This document shows, one piece after another, positions 52,564 through 61,570 of a stretch of DNA of 64,000 nucleotides (the first letter of the stretch is position 1; every line of letters starts with the position of its first letter). Made by a program: the position numbers and the translations under genes. The DNA is from Arthrobacter humicola. Its GTDB lineage: Bacteria > Actinomycetota > Actinomycetes > Actinomycetales > Micrococcaceae. The stretch is taken from contig NZ_JAFKON010000001.1 in assembly GCF_022803015.1 (NCBI RefSeq), forward strand, positions 992,001 through 1,056,000, written 5' to 3'. Below the pieces are notes generated by a model. The model saw nothing but the letters and a program-made list of their open reading frames with translations, made no database searches and was not told the origin of the DNA.

Positions 52564-53373
52564 ATGAAGGTGGCAGGCAGGCCGAGGCATGACAACGGGC
52601 AGGTCCAAGGAGCTGCGGCGTCACTGTTGAACGGTCTTGCTGTCCTGGAAGCCTTTTCCGTTCAAAGTCCGGTTCTTGGCGTGACTGAGGTTGCTCAGCG
52701 TGTTGGCCTCCACAAGAGCACGGTCTCACGCATTCTTAGCGGTCTAACAGAAGCTGGATATGTCCAGCGGGATGAGGAGACGGGACGGTATCGGCTCGGG
52801 CTGGGCCTCCTCGCGTTGTCCGCCCCTTTGCTGGCGGATCTGGATGTCCGCCGTGCTGCGGTTCCGTATTTGGAGAAGTTAACCGAAAGCACCCAAGAGA
52901 CCAGCGCTATCTCGGTCTGGAATGGTCACGAGGCCATCGTCGTGGAGCAGGTTGCCAGCCCGAATCTGGTCAAACACACTGCCACCATCGGAACCCGGTA
53001 CAACAAATTCGAGAGCTCTTCAGTGCGGGTTTTCCTGGCGGACCTGGCGCCGGCTCTCGCGACGGAACTGATCGGATCCGGGCAGATACTACGCACGGCC
53101 GGAGATGGTTTGCCGTTGGACCACACCGCCCACCTGCAGGAAGTCGCCCGTCAGGCATACGCCATTAACGACGGTTCGACTACGGAGGAGGAGTTTGGGG
53201 TCTCTGCTCCGGTTCGGGATTACCGGGGCAAGGTGGTTGGGTGCATCACTGCATCCGCCCCCCGTTCCCGCGTGCAAAAGCACGCCACCAAGGATGCTCT
53301 GGTTCAAGCCGTACAACAGGCTGCTTCGGAAGTATCCACCCGCTTGGGCTGGGCGGCCCCGCTTCCGGGGTGA
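52564..53373 (+). CDS. IclR family transcriptional regulator (1)
   Basis: A 269-residue IclR protein. The winged helix is GLAVLEAFSVQSPVLGVTEV, AQRVGLHKSTVSRILSGLTE and AGYVQRDEETGRYRLGLGLL. The effector domain has GHEAIVVEQVASPNLVKHTA, GTRYNKFESSSVRVFLADLA, FGVSAPVRDYRGKVVGCITA and ASAPRSRVQ. It is closely similar to the second IclR at 53588 (same GTRYNKF.SSSVRVFLA and APVRDYRG blocks), so the two arose by duplication. The position between amidase and hydantoinase points to control of N-methylhydantoin catabolism. ATG 52564 sits very close to AAAGG; ATG alternatives are lacking. Confidence 0.93.
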   Translation: MKVAGRPRHDNGQVQGAAASLLNGLAVLEAFSVQSPVLGVTEVAQRVGLHKSTVSRILSGLTEAGYVQRDEETGRYRLGLGLLALSAPLLADLDVRRAAVPYLEKLTESTQETSAISVWNGHEAIVVEQVASPNLVKHTATIGTRYNKFESSSVRVFLADLAPALATELIGSGQILRTAGDGLPLDHTAHLQEVARQAYAINDGSTTEEEFGVSAPVRDYRGKVVGCITASAPRSRVQKHATKDALVQAVQQAASEVSTRLGWAAPLPG

Positions 53374-53587
53374 TTCATCCACGCGGCTAGGCGAAACGTC
53401 AGCAACATCGTGTCTTCGACCGCATTCAGATCGAGACGCTTGACCGCGCTGTCGCACTCGGAAAGGGTCATCCGAGAGGGAGCAGCTGCCAACTTCGAGG
53501 GGGTGGCCCTGCTTGAGGCTCCGTCGGTCCCTGCTCTGGCAAACCACCGAGGATCACGGCTCGCAGGCCCATCGGCTCCTGCTCGGA

Positions 53588-54415
53588 TCAGCCAACAGCG
53601 CCGTCAGCGACCTGGATCTGTTTCCCCGGCAGGTGGCCCAACCGTGTAGACACCCGCGCCGCGGCCTCTAGCACGGCTTCGCGCAGGATCGACTGACTCT
53701 GCATGTACTGCACTCGGGATCGGGGCGCGCTGGCTGTGATGCAGCCGACGACTTCGCCCCGGTAGTCCCGCACAGGAGCGGACACGCCGTATTCCTCGTA
53801 AGTGGTCTCGCCGTCGTTGACGGCGAAGCCGTCGTCACGCACTCCGACGAGCTGTTCGTGGGCCGGGTCTTCGAGACCGAGGTAGCCCTCCCGCAGGACC
53901 GTACGGTCGGCAAGCAGACGATCGGTCTCCTCGGGCGGCAGTTCGGCGAGGAACACGCGGACTGAGGAACTGGCGAACTTGTTGTAGCGCGTGCCGATCG
54001 CCGCGCTGTGCTTGACCTGGTGAGTGGAAGCCGTTTGTTCCACGACAATCGCGTTGCTGCCGTTCCAAACGGCGATCGCGGCCGTCTCGCCGGTGGCCTG
54101 TGTGAGTTCTTCGAGGTGGGGCAGGGCGGCACGGCGGACGCTAAGCTCGGCCAGCAGTGGTCCGGCCAGGCCGATCATCCCGAGCCCGAGGCGGTATCGC
54201 CCTGTTTCCTCGTCGCGCTGCACGTAGCCGGCTTCGTCCAGGCCGCTAAGCATCCGGGAGACCGTGCTCTTGTGCAGCCCAACGAGCTCGGAGATCTCCG
54301 TGACGCCCAGGAGGGAACGCTTGGCGACGGAGAAGGCTTCGAGCACGGTAAGACCGTTGAGCAGCGATGCTGCCGCCCCTTGCGGTTTGTCAGTGGTTGT
54401 TTGTGGGTCAAGCAT
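53588..54415 (-). CDS. IclR family transcriptional regulator (2)
   Basis: A 275-residue paralogue of the regulator at 52564. The DNA-binding part is GLTVLEAFSVAKRSLLGVTE, ISELVGLHKSTVSRMLSGLD and AGYVQRDEETGRYRLGLGMI. The effector part has SNAIVVEQTASTHQVKHSAA, GTRYNKFASSSVRVFLAELP and PVRDYRGEVVGCITASAPRS. It faces the first IclR tail to tail. A decayed second amidase copy begins just beyond its start, so this regulator may originally have belonged to that copy. Which of the two now controls the hydantoinase cannot be told. Confidence 0.93.
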   Translation of the reverse strand: MLDPQTTTDKPQGAAASLLNGLTVLEAFSVAKRSLLGVTEISELVGLHKSTVSRMLSGLDEAGYVQRDEETGRYRLGLGMIGLAGPLLAELSVRRAALPHLEELTQATGETAAIAVWNGSNAIVVEQTASTHQVKHSAAIGTRYNKFASSSVRVFLAELPPEETDRLLADRTVLREGYLGLEDPAHEQLVGVRDDGFAVNDGETTYEEYGVSAPVRDYRGEVVGCITASAPRSRVQYMQSQSILREAVLEAAARVSTRLGHLPGKQIQVADGAVG

Positions 54416-54435
54416 GGGTTCTCCCTCTCCAGGCG

Positions 54436-54770
54436 CTACGCGCAGTCACCGTAGCCATCGTACGGCGTGCCCATCCAACCTCTCGTCGGAGGACAAGTCT
54501 CCAGTGGCTCCACGTCGCCGAACTTGGAGTCCATATCGAACAGGTTCCACGCCGCGACTCCTGGCACGCGGTCGCCCACGGCCTCCTTGACGATGATCGG
54601 GCGGAAGCCCTTGGCGATCGTCCAGGGTCTCAACCGGGATCTTTTGGGACCACACGCCCATGTCGGACGGCAGGTTCACATCGAGGAGGAGAACTGGCGG
54701 CCCGGGCGGGTCGAGGCGTTGGCCATGTCGATGTGGATGACGGCCGGCCGGGTGCCGTAGCCGATAGTTC
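54436..54770 (-). pseudogene. deleted second copy of N-carbamoylsarcosine amidase
   Basis: Pieces of the amidase are recognisable on the minus strand in order, in different frames. The start region reads RPAVIHIDMANASTRPG, then MGVWSQKIPVETL (compare MGLWYSKIPTETL in the intact gene), then IAKGFRPIIVKEAVGDRVPG and AAWNLFDMDSKFGDVE (compare IAKGFRPIIPRETIGDRVPG, QWNLYDIDNKFGDVE). Segments between are deleted, including the catalytic Lys and Cys. About 110 of 260 residues remain. Confidence 0.88.
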
Positions 54771-54967
54771 TGCAACATGCAACCCTTTTTTCTCAGCAGT
54801 CCAAAAACCGACCGCGCCCCCTCCCCACCCTGCTTGGCAGAGCCTTGCCGAATCCTTCCGCAAGCTGCTCTCCAACTCGTAGGGAGGCGCACGTCCCCTG
54901 ACGCAAAAGGGGAAGTCCCAAGAAATGAACGTCAAAAACATTGCGTGTTGTTCGCAAAGGAACTAAA

Positions 54968-54982
54968 TTGCTTTCTAAGCAA
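54968..54982 (+). promoter_or_regulatory. inverted repeat upstream of the hydantoinase (IclR operator candidate)
   Basis: TTGCTT-TCT-AAGCAA, a perfect 6+3+6 inverted repeat, 149 bases before ATG 55132. It has the same architecture as the one in front of the amidase (51985-51999). It follows the low-GC stretch TTGCGTGTTGTTCGCAAAGG, a likely promoter area. Confidence 0.6.
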
Positions 54983-55131
54983 CGATGTGAGCTACGGCAC
55001 ATCGGATTGCGGGACCGGACCCCCGGCCCAGCGGACTAGCTCCAATCCCGGGTGAATTCGGGCCCGGCCGAAAGGCCCCCCGTCTTTCCCTTCAACCCAG
55101 TCCTGAACCAAACTTTCGAAAGGACCCCCTT

Positions 55132-58100
55132 ATGAAGCGCATCGGAGTAGACGTCGGCGGTACATTCACCGACTTGTATTTCTCGGACGACGACCAGCGC
55201 ATCGCCGTTGTGGAAAAGGTTCCCTCCACCCCGCACGACCCGTCTGAGGCCGTGATCAACGGCATCATAAAGCTCTGCGAAAAGGCCGGGGTCTCGCTTT
55301 CGGAGATCGACCAGCTGGTGCACGGCACCACGGTCGCCACGAATACCGCGCTGACGCACACCGGTGCGGAGGTCGGGATGATCACCACCGAGGGTTTCCG
55401 GGACATCCTGCACATCGCCCGGCACAAGAAGCCGCATAACTTCTCCCTTCAGCAGGATCTGCCCTGGCAGACAAAGCCTCTGATCAAGCGCCGTCACCGG
55501 CTCACGGTCAAGGAGCGCATCACCGCACCGAACGGCGACGTTTTGGTTCCCCTGGACGAGGGCGAGGTCCGTGAGCGCGTACGCGAGCTGAAGGCGGCCG
55601 GCGTCGAGGCCATCGCCGTCTGCCTGCTGCACTCCTATCTGAATCCCGCCCATGAGCAGCGGATCGGGGAGATTGTCGCGGAGGAGTTCCCCGAAGCCTA
55701 CCTGTCCCTTTCCAGTGACATCGTGCCCCTGTACCGGGAGTATGAGCGGTTTTCCACCACGGCGCTGAATGCCTATGTCGGGCCCCGGGTCTCCCGTTAC
55801 CTCTACCGCCTGCAGGAGCAGGCAGAAGGATTGGGTTACAAGCGGGAGATCCTGCTGATGCAGTCCTCCGGCGGTATGGTCCCGATCAAGGAGGCCGCGA
55901 AGCGGCCCGTCACACTGATGATGTCCGGACCGGTCGGCGGCCTGATCGGCGGCATGTGGGCCGGCCGTCAGTCCGGCTTCGAGAACGTGGTCACTCTGGA
56001 CATTGGGGGGACCTCAGCGGACATCGGTGTGGCCTACCAGGGTGAACTGCGCATGCGCCACCTGCTGGACACCAAGATCGGCGACCACCAGGCCATGGTC
56101 CCAATGGTGGACATCGACACCATCGGCGCAGGCGGCGGCTCCATCGCCTACGTCGACGCCGGCGGGGTCTTCCGCGTCGGTCCGCAGTCTGCCGGCGCCG
56201 TCCCGGGCCCGGTCTGCTACGGCCGCGGCGGGACGGAGCCGACATCAACTGACGCCCAGATGCTGCTGGGGCGTATGCGCCCTGACCGCGTCCTGGCAGG
56301 CTCAGGCATGGATCTGGATCTCGATGGCGCCCGAAAGGCCATGGAAGGTCTGGCGGAAAAACTCAACATGTCCGTGGACCAGGCCGCCCTTGGCGCGCTG
56401 CAGATCCAGAAGTTCGGCATGACCCAGGCGATCGAGCAGAACTCCGTCCGCCGCGGCTACGATCCACGTGACTTCACCCTCGTCGCGGCAGGCGGCGCCG
56501 GCGCACTGTTCGCCTGCGAGATCGCCGCGGAGCTGGAGGTCCCGAAGGTGCTGATCCCGGCCCACCCGGGCATCATGGCTGCGACCGGCCTGCTGGCTAC
56601 CGACGAGAAGTATGAGTTCGTCGCCACCAAGCGGTTCACGTTCGCCAGCGCAGACCCCGCCGCCATCCAGGGCTCCTATGAGCAACTGGAGCGCGAGGCC
56701 AACGCCCAACTCGATGCCGAGGATGTGCCAGCCGGACGCCGCAAGCTCGAATGGCTCGCCGACGCGCGCTACGAGGGCCAGGGGTACGAGATCCGCTTCA
56801 CTGCGCCCGCCGGACCGGTTAACCAGGCCTGGCTGGAAATGGCCGAGGCAGCCTTCCACGACGCCCACTTCGAGGAGTACGGGCACCGCTTCAAGAACGG
56901 CACCGTGGAAGTCATCAACATCCGCGTGGAGGCCAGCGCCCTGATGGATGACCTGCCCACGCCGGAAGCGATCAAGTCCGGTTCCCTCGATGACGCCCTG
57001 GTGGAAACCCGCCCGGTGACCTTCGAACAGGATGGCAAGCCGGTCACCCTGGACACCGGCTTCTACGACCGCGACAGGATGGGCGTGGGAATCACCTTCA
57101 CCGGCCCCGCCATCATCGAGCAGTACGACTCCACCACAGTTATTCCTCCGGGATTCTCCGGAGCGGTGGATGCAGCCGGCAACCTCGTCATCGACTGCCC
57201 GGCCGCCACCCAGAGCGCCGAGAAACTGGCCACCCCGATCCTGATGCGCGTGATCGGCGGCGCCCTGAACTCCGCAGCCAAGGAAATGGCATCGGTGCTC
57301 TTCCGCATGGCCTACTCCTCGATCATCCGTGAGTCCGAGGACCTCGGTGCAGGGCTCTTCGACAAGGACGGCAACGTGCTGGCCGAGTCCGACTCCACGC
57401 CAATGTTCATGGGCTCGATGCCCAAGATCGTCAAGGGTGTGATCTCGGTCCTCGGCGACGACATCCACGACGGTGACATCATCCTGCACAACGATCCGTA
57501 CCTCGGCGCCACGCACTCCCCCGACGTCGCGATCATCGAACCGATCTTCCACGACGGGGAACTCGTCGGCTTCGCCGGCGCCTCGGGCCAGCTGATCGAC
57601 AACGGCGGTGCGTACTCCGGACTGATGGTGGACATCCAGGACATCCAGTCCGAAGGCACCATCTTCCGGGCGGTGAAGATTTCCGAGAAGGGCGTCCGCC
57701 AGGAATCGCTGATCCGGCACATCCTCAACAACACCCGGACACCCACCTCCAACGAGGGCGACTTCCAGGCGATGATCGCCGCCTGCGAGCTGGCCAAGTC
57801 CCGCTACATCGCCCTCATCGAGCGGTACGGCTTCGGCGCGGTCCGCGAAGCCGGCCAGAGCTGGATCGACTACTCGGAGCGGATGCTGCGCCAGGAGATC
57901 GCCAAGATCCCCGACGGCGTCTACGAGACCGAGGTCGGCTACCTGGACGACGACGGCCGCAACTACGGCAAGAAGCTACCGATCGTCGTGAAGGTGATCA
58001 TCGAGGGTGACGAGATCACTTACGACCTCACCGGATCCTCCGAACAGGTGCCCACAGCCTACAACTGCGCATTCGAGGGTACGACGGTCTCGGCATTCAC

Positions 58101-58998
58101 GTTCATCACCCGGATGATATTCCTGGACGAGGTCGCCTTCCCGGTGTTCGTGCCCCAAAACGAGGGCATGCTCAAGCCGCTGAAGGTCATCGCCCCGGAG
58201 GGCACCATCTTCAACCCCACGTACCCGGCCGCAACCTTCTCGCGGTTCTCCCAGGTACAGCGGGCCGTCGACCTGGCCCTGCGGGCCCTGGCCCCCGTCA
58301 TCCCCGAGCGCGTCACCGCCGGCAACTCCGCCCACATCCACTTCATCTCCTACTCGGGATGGGACGAGAAACAGGGCGAGTACTGGGTCTACCTCGAGGT
58401 CAACGAGGGCTCCTACGGCGCCCGCGCAACCAGCGACGGGCCGGACTCCGTAGACAACCTCATCGCCAACACCCGCAACAACCCGATCGAGGAGCTCGAG
58501 TGGCGGTTCCCGATGCGCACCGACCGCTACGAACTGCGCTCCGAGCCGGCGGCCGCCGGTGAATTCCGCGGCGGCATCGGCATCGTCCGGGAGAACACCT
58601 TCCTGACCGACACCGCGATCACCTGCGAGGGTGAACGCCACGAGTCGGACGTCCCATGGGGAGCCTTCGGCGGCCATGACGGCCTCAACGGCTCGCTCGT
58701 GAAGAACGTCGGCCGGGCGGGCGAGGAGTCCTGGCCGTCCAAGGTCACCGGACGTCAACTGCTGGCCGGTGACTCCCTGCAGATCACCGTGCCCAGCGGT
58801 GGTGGCTTCGGCGACCCGCACAAGCGGGACCCGCTGAAGGTCCTCGAGGACGTGCTGGACGGCTTCACGACCGCCGAGGCGGCCGCCCGTGACTACGGTG
58901 TGGTCATCAAGGAGGTCAACGGCCAACTCACGGTCGATCTGAGGTCAACCGCCGAACGCCGCGAGGTTTTGGTCGCCGAGCTCAGTTCCGCAACCTAA
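55132..58998 (+). CDS. N-methylhydantoinase (ATP-hydrolysing), HyuA-HyuB fusion
   Basis: A 1288-residue enzyme of the hydantoinase/5-oxoprolinase family. The first part (about 1-690) is HyuA: RIGVDVGGTFTDLYFSDDD, HGTTVATNTALTHTGAEVGM, TLDIGGTSADIGVAYQGELR and VAAGGAGALFACEIAAELEV, an ASKHA-type ATP-binding fold. The second part (about 700-1280) is HyuB: VLFRMAYSSIIRESEDLGAG, DIILHNDPYLGATHSPDVAI and the C-terminal VPSGGGFGDPHKRDP. In many bacteria these are two genes; here they are fused as in oxoprolinase. With the amidase at 51167 it would open N-methylhydantoin to N-carbamoylsarcosine using ATP. Followed by a terminator and an MFS permease. Confidence 0.92.
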   Translation: MKRIGVDVGGTFTDLYFSDDDQRIAVVEKVPSTPHDPSEAVINGIIKLCEKAGVSLSEIDQLVHGTTVATNTALTHTGAEVGMITTEGFRDILHIARHKKPHNFSLQQDLPWQTKPLIKRRHRLTVKERITAPNGDVLVPLDEGEVRERVRELKAAGVEAIAVCLLHSYLNPAHEQRIGEIVAEEFPEAYLSLSSDIVPLYREYERFSTTALNAYVGPRVSRYLYRLQEQAEGLGYKREILLMQSSGGMVPIKEAAKRPVTLMMSGPVGGLIGGMWAGRQSGFENVVTLDIGGTSADIGVAYQGELRMRHLLDTKIGDHQAMVPMVDIDTIGAGGGSIAYVDAGGVFRVGPQSAGAVPGPVCYGRGGTEPTSTDAQMLLGRMRPDRVLAGSGMDLDLDGARKAMEGLAEKLNMSVDQAALGALQIQKFGMTQAIEQNSVRRGYDPRDFTLVAAGGAGALFACEIAAELEVPKVLIPAHPGIMAATGLLATDEKYEFVATKRFTFASADPAAIQGSYEQLEREANAQLDAEDVPAGRRKLEWLADARYEGQGYEIRFTAPAGPVNQAWLEMAEAAFHDAHFEEYGHRFKNGTVEVINIRVEASALMDDLPTPEAIKSGSLDDALVETRPVTFEQDGKPVTLDTGFYDRDRMGVGITFTGPAIIEQYDSTTVIPPGFSGAVDAAGNLVIDCPAATQSAEKLATPILMRVIGGALNSAAKEMASVLFRMAYSSIIRESEDLGAGLFDKDGNVLAESDSTPMFMGSMPKIVKGVISVLGDDIHDGDIILHNDPYLGATHSPDVAIIEPIFHDGELVGFAGASGQLIDNGGAYSGLMVDIQDIQSEGTIFRAVKISEKGVRQESLIRHILNNTRTPTSNEGDFQAMIAACELAKSRYIALIERYGFGAVREAGQSWIDYSERMLRQEIAKIPDGVYETEVGYLDDDGRNYGKKLPIVVKVIIEGDEITYDLTGSSEQVPTAYNCAFEGTTVSAFTFITRMIFLDEVAFPVFVPQNEGMLKPLKVIAPEGTIFNPTYPAATFSRFSQVQRAVDLALRALAPVIPERVTAGNSAHIHFISYSGWDEKQGEYWVYLEVNEGSYGARATSDGPDSVDNLIANTRNNPIEELEWRFPMRTDRYELRSEPAAAGEFRGGIGIVRENTFLTDTAITCEGERHESDVPWGAFGGHDGLNGSLVKNVGRAGEESWPSKVTGRQLLAGDSLQITVPSGGGFGDPHKRDPLKVLEDVLDGFTTAEAAARDYGVVIKEVNGQLTVDLRSTAERREVLVAELSSAT

Positions 58999-59015
58999 GC
59001 CAGTAAACGCAGTAA

Positions 59016-59066
59016 AAGGGGCGGCCTGGAGCCAGCTATTGACGCTGGTCTCCAGGCCGCCCCCTT
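59016..59066 (+). terminator. strong hairpin between hydantoinase and permease
   Basis: GGGGCGGCCTGGAG-CCAGC (59018-59036) pairs with GCTGG-TCTCCAGGCCGCCCC (59044-59064) with one mismatch/bulge, about 20 bases after the hydantoinase stop. The permease 49 bases on may therefore be transcribed at lower level by read-through. Confidence 0.85.
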
Positions 59067-59114
59067 CGTTCCCTACTGATCACATCCCACCATCCCCGTG
59101 AATTAGGAACCGTT

Positions 59115-60479
59115 ATGACCACTGCCCCAACCTTTCAATTTGTCGAGTCTGATGTCACGCCCAAGGACGTCCGGCTGGCCACCTGGATTTGCTTCTTCGC
59201 CTGGACCTTCGCCGTCTATGACTTCGTCCTGTTCGGCAACCTCCTGCCGGTGCTGGCCGCAGACCTCGGCTTGAGCGCGGCCCAGTCCACGGGGATCAAT
59301 ACCTGGGTGACCGCCGGCACTGCACTCGTGGCCTTCGGGATCGGCCCGATCGTCGACCGGATCGGCCGCCGCAAGGGCATCCTGATCGCCGTCGTCGGTG
59401 CCGCCGTCGCCTCACTGCTGACCGCCACTGTCGGCTGGGTTGTGGGCATCGCGGCCGGCCTGGGACTCGTCTTCTTGGTCCTCGTGCGTTCACTGGCCGG
59501 CCTCGGCTACGCCGAACAGGCCATCAACGCGGCCTACCTCAACGAGATGTTTGCCCACAACAGCGATCCCGCCAAGGCCCGCCGCCGCGGTCTCATCTAC
59601 TCACTCGTCCAGTCCGGCTGGCCGGTCGGCTCCGTCCTGGCTGCCGGGTCCGTCTACCTGCTGTTCCCCATCGGCGGGTGGGCGCTCTGCTTCGCCGTGG
59701 CCGCCATCCCCGCCGTCTTCATCGTCATCGCCGGACGCTGGCTCAAGGAGAGCCCCCAATTCGCCCACCGTCACCAGATCGACAAGATGATCAAGGACGG
59801 CAGGGTGGAAGAGGCGCAGCAGCTCGGGGAGAAATACGGAATCGACGTCTCGGAGAAGGCCAGTCCGCTCGTCTCGGTCTTCCGTGGGGAGTCGCTGCGG
59901 TCCACCCTGACGATCGGCGGAGCCTTCCTCCTGAACTGGCTCGGCGTCCTTGCATTCGCGATCCTCGGCACGTCGCTGCTTACCGCACCGGACGGTAAGA
60001 ACATCGAGTTCGACAACGCGCTGCTGGTACTCATCATCTCCAATGCCACGGCCTTCGCCGGCTACCTGTTCCACGGCTGGCTCGGCGACCGGATCGGGCG
60101 CCGCAACGCGATCGGGATCGGCTGGATCCTGTGTGCCGTCTCCTTCTTCACCATGCTCCAGGCACCGAACGGGAACTTCCCGCTCATCATCGGGCTGTAC
60201 AGCGCCGGGCTGTTCTTCCTCATCGGCCCCTTCTCCGCCCTGCTGTTCTTCACCGGCGAAAGCTTCCCCGTCCACACCCGGGCAACGGGAAGCTCCATCA
60301 TCAACGCGTCCGGCCAGGTCGGAGCGATCATCGGCGGCCTCCTGATCACCGCCACCCTCGCCGCCGGCGCCGGCTGGATCAACGCCACCCTGTGGTGGGG
60401 CGTCCTCCCCATCCTGGCTTCCGGCCTGCTCATCTTCGCCGCCCGGAACGTCGACCCCAGCAAGGTCCGCCAGGACTGA
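59115..60479 (+). CDS. MFS transporter, probable hydantoin/creatinine-type permease
   Basis: A 454-residue major facilitator protein with 12 helices. Signatures are FAVYDFVLFGNLLPVLAADL in TM1, GIGPIVDRIGRRKGILIAVV in loop 2-3, SLAGLGYAEQAINAAYLNEM in TM4-5, RWLKESPQFAHR in the central loop, HGWLGDRIGRRNAIGIGWIL in loop 8-9. It belongs to the metabolite:H+ symporter-like MFS group. The substrate is inferred from the neighbouring hydantoinase: N-methylhydantoin, creatinine or a related compound. A terminator follows at 60511. Confidence 0.88.
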   Translation: MTTAPTFQFVESDVTPKDVRLATWICFFAWTFAVYDFVLFGNLLPVLAADLGLSAAQSTGINTWVTAGTALVAFGIGPIVDRIGRRKGILIAVVGAAVASLLTATVGWVVGIAAGLGLVFLVLVRSLAGLGYAEQAINAAYLNEMFAHNSDPAKARRRGLIYSLVQSGWPVGSVLAAGSVYLLFPIGGWALCFAVAAIPAVFIVIAGRWLKESPQFAHRHQIDKMIKDGRVEEAQQLGEKYGIDVSEKASPLVSVFRGESLRSTLTIGGAFLLNWLGVLAFAILGTSLLTAPDGKNIEFDNALLVLIISNATAFAGYLFHGWLGDRIGRRNAIGIGWILCAVSFFTMLQAPNGNFPLIIGLYSAGLFFLIGPFSALLFFTGESFPVHTRATGSSIINASGQVGAIIGGLLITATLAAGAGWINATLWWGVLPILASGLLIFAARNVDPSKVRQD

Positions 60480-60510
60480 CAGGGACGAACCCGCACCACA
60501 AACACCATCC

Positions 60511-60552
60511 GCACGGCGGGAACTCTATGGGACCAGGGAGTTCCCGCCGTGC
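60511..60552 (+). terminator. hairpin terminator of the permease
   Basis: GCACGGCGGGAACTC (60511-60525) and GAGTTCCCGCCGTGC (60538-60552) form a perfect 15-bp stem with a 12-base loop. Confidence 0.88.
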
Positions 60553-60689
60553 AGATGACATTAATCCGTAGCCCTTATCGAGTGGACCGCGACGGCAAGG
60601 CCCAGTTGCTGCTGCCCACCTCCCCGCCTGAGGTGAGCAGGAGGTGACATGCCGAGTTGGCCATAAGGCTGTCGGGCCTGCTCGTCCCG

Positions 60690-61570
60690 CTAAGGTTCTT
60701 TGCGCAGCCTGGCCTGTTCCACCGGTTCGGTCATCCAGGGCCGGTGCCCCCGGTGCAGCGCCATGCCGTCGGGTAGCCCTTGGACGTAGGTGGTGGAACC
60801 GGGAATGTCGATGGTAATCCGGCCGCCGGCCATGGGGCATTGGTGATGTGCAGGTCGCCGTAGGCCTCCGGCAGTACCGGGTCCAGCCACAGACCACCCC
60901 GGGATACATGCGCGTCGTAGCGCATCAGGCTTGTCACCAGCGGAATCGGCGCGGTCGCGGCCCAGGCCTGGGGCGAACACGCCGTCGGGTACGGCACGGG
61001 CTGGGTGAACCGTTCCCGGTCGAAGCCGCAGAGGAGCTCGGGCAACCGGCCGTCCGAGTACTGGGCAGCCTCAAGCAGTGCCGTAGCGATCTGCTGCGCT
61101 TCTTTCACGAAACCGTAGCGCACCAGACCGGCCGCAGTCATGAACCAGGGCGCTCCGGCGGCGACCACCAGCCGGTCCGGATGGTCGGGGTCTTCGATCC
61201 TGAGCGCGCCCAGATCGTCGTAGCTGCGCTGCAGGTCCGTTCGATGGAACCGTGGCCCATCTGCAGCACCGGAATCCTCGCCACCGACTCAATCCGGCGC
61301 CGGTGCTGCGGAGACAAATCTCCCGGTGCGGGACGAACAAACGGTGCAGCCGGGCCGGGCAACACGGCCGGCGAACAACGCCCGGTAGAGTTCCTTCGTT
61401 TCCGCCGCCAACGGCTCCAGCAGCTGGCCGTTGACGGTGAGGTTCCAGCGGGACAGGATGCGCGTGTCCTGGAAGAAGACCCCGTGCGGGAGTTCGGGTT
61501 GGATGTCACCATTCGGCAGCGAGATGCAGAAGGAGGAACCTTCCACCTCGTGTCAGTAGAAATAGGAAAC
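60690..61570 (-). pseudogene. glycogen debranching enzyme, internally deleted and frameshifted
   Basis: Both ends of an amylo-alpha-1,6-glucosidase-like protein remain. The N-terminal part (about 61560-61290) reads EVEGSSFCISLPNGDIQPEL, PHGVFFQDTRILSRWNLTVN, LEPLAAETKELYRALFAGRV. The C-terminal part (61168-60690) reads GLVRYGFVKEAQQIATALLE, GRLPELLCGFDRERF, YPTACSPQAWAA and, after a frameshift near 60835, GGRITIDIPGSTTYVQGLPD. The catalytic middle of about 400 residues is missing. Confidence 0.88.

Noticed and set aside
53374..53587. possible PucR-type regulator remnant between the two IclR genes
   Set aside because: A short minus-strand block (RLDLNAVEDTMLLTFRLAAW) vaguely recalls a PucR C-terminus, but it is too short and lacks the helix-turn-helix.
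56302..57720. 472-codon frame opposite the hydantoinase
   Set aside because: Shadow of the HyuA-HyuB gene with no family motif.
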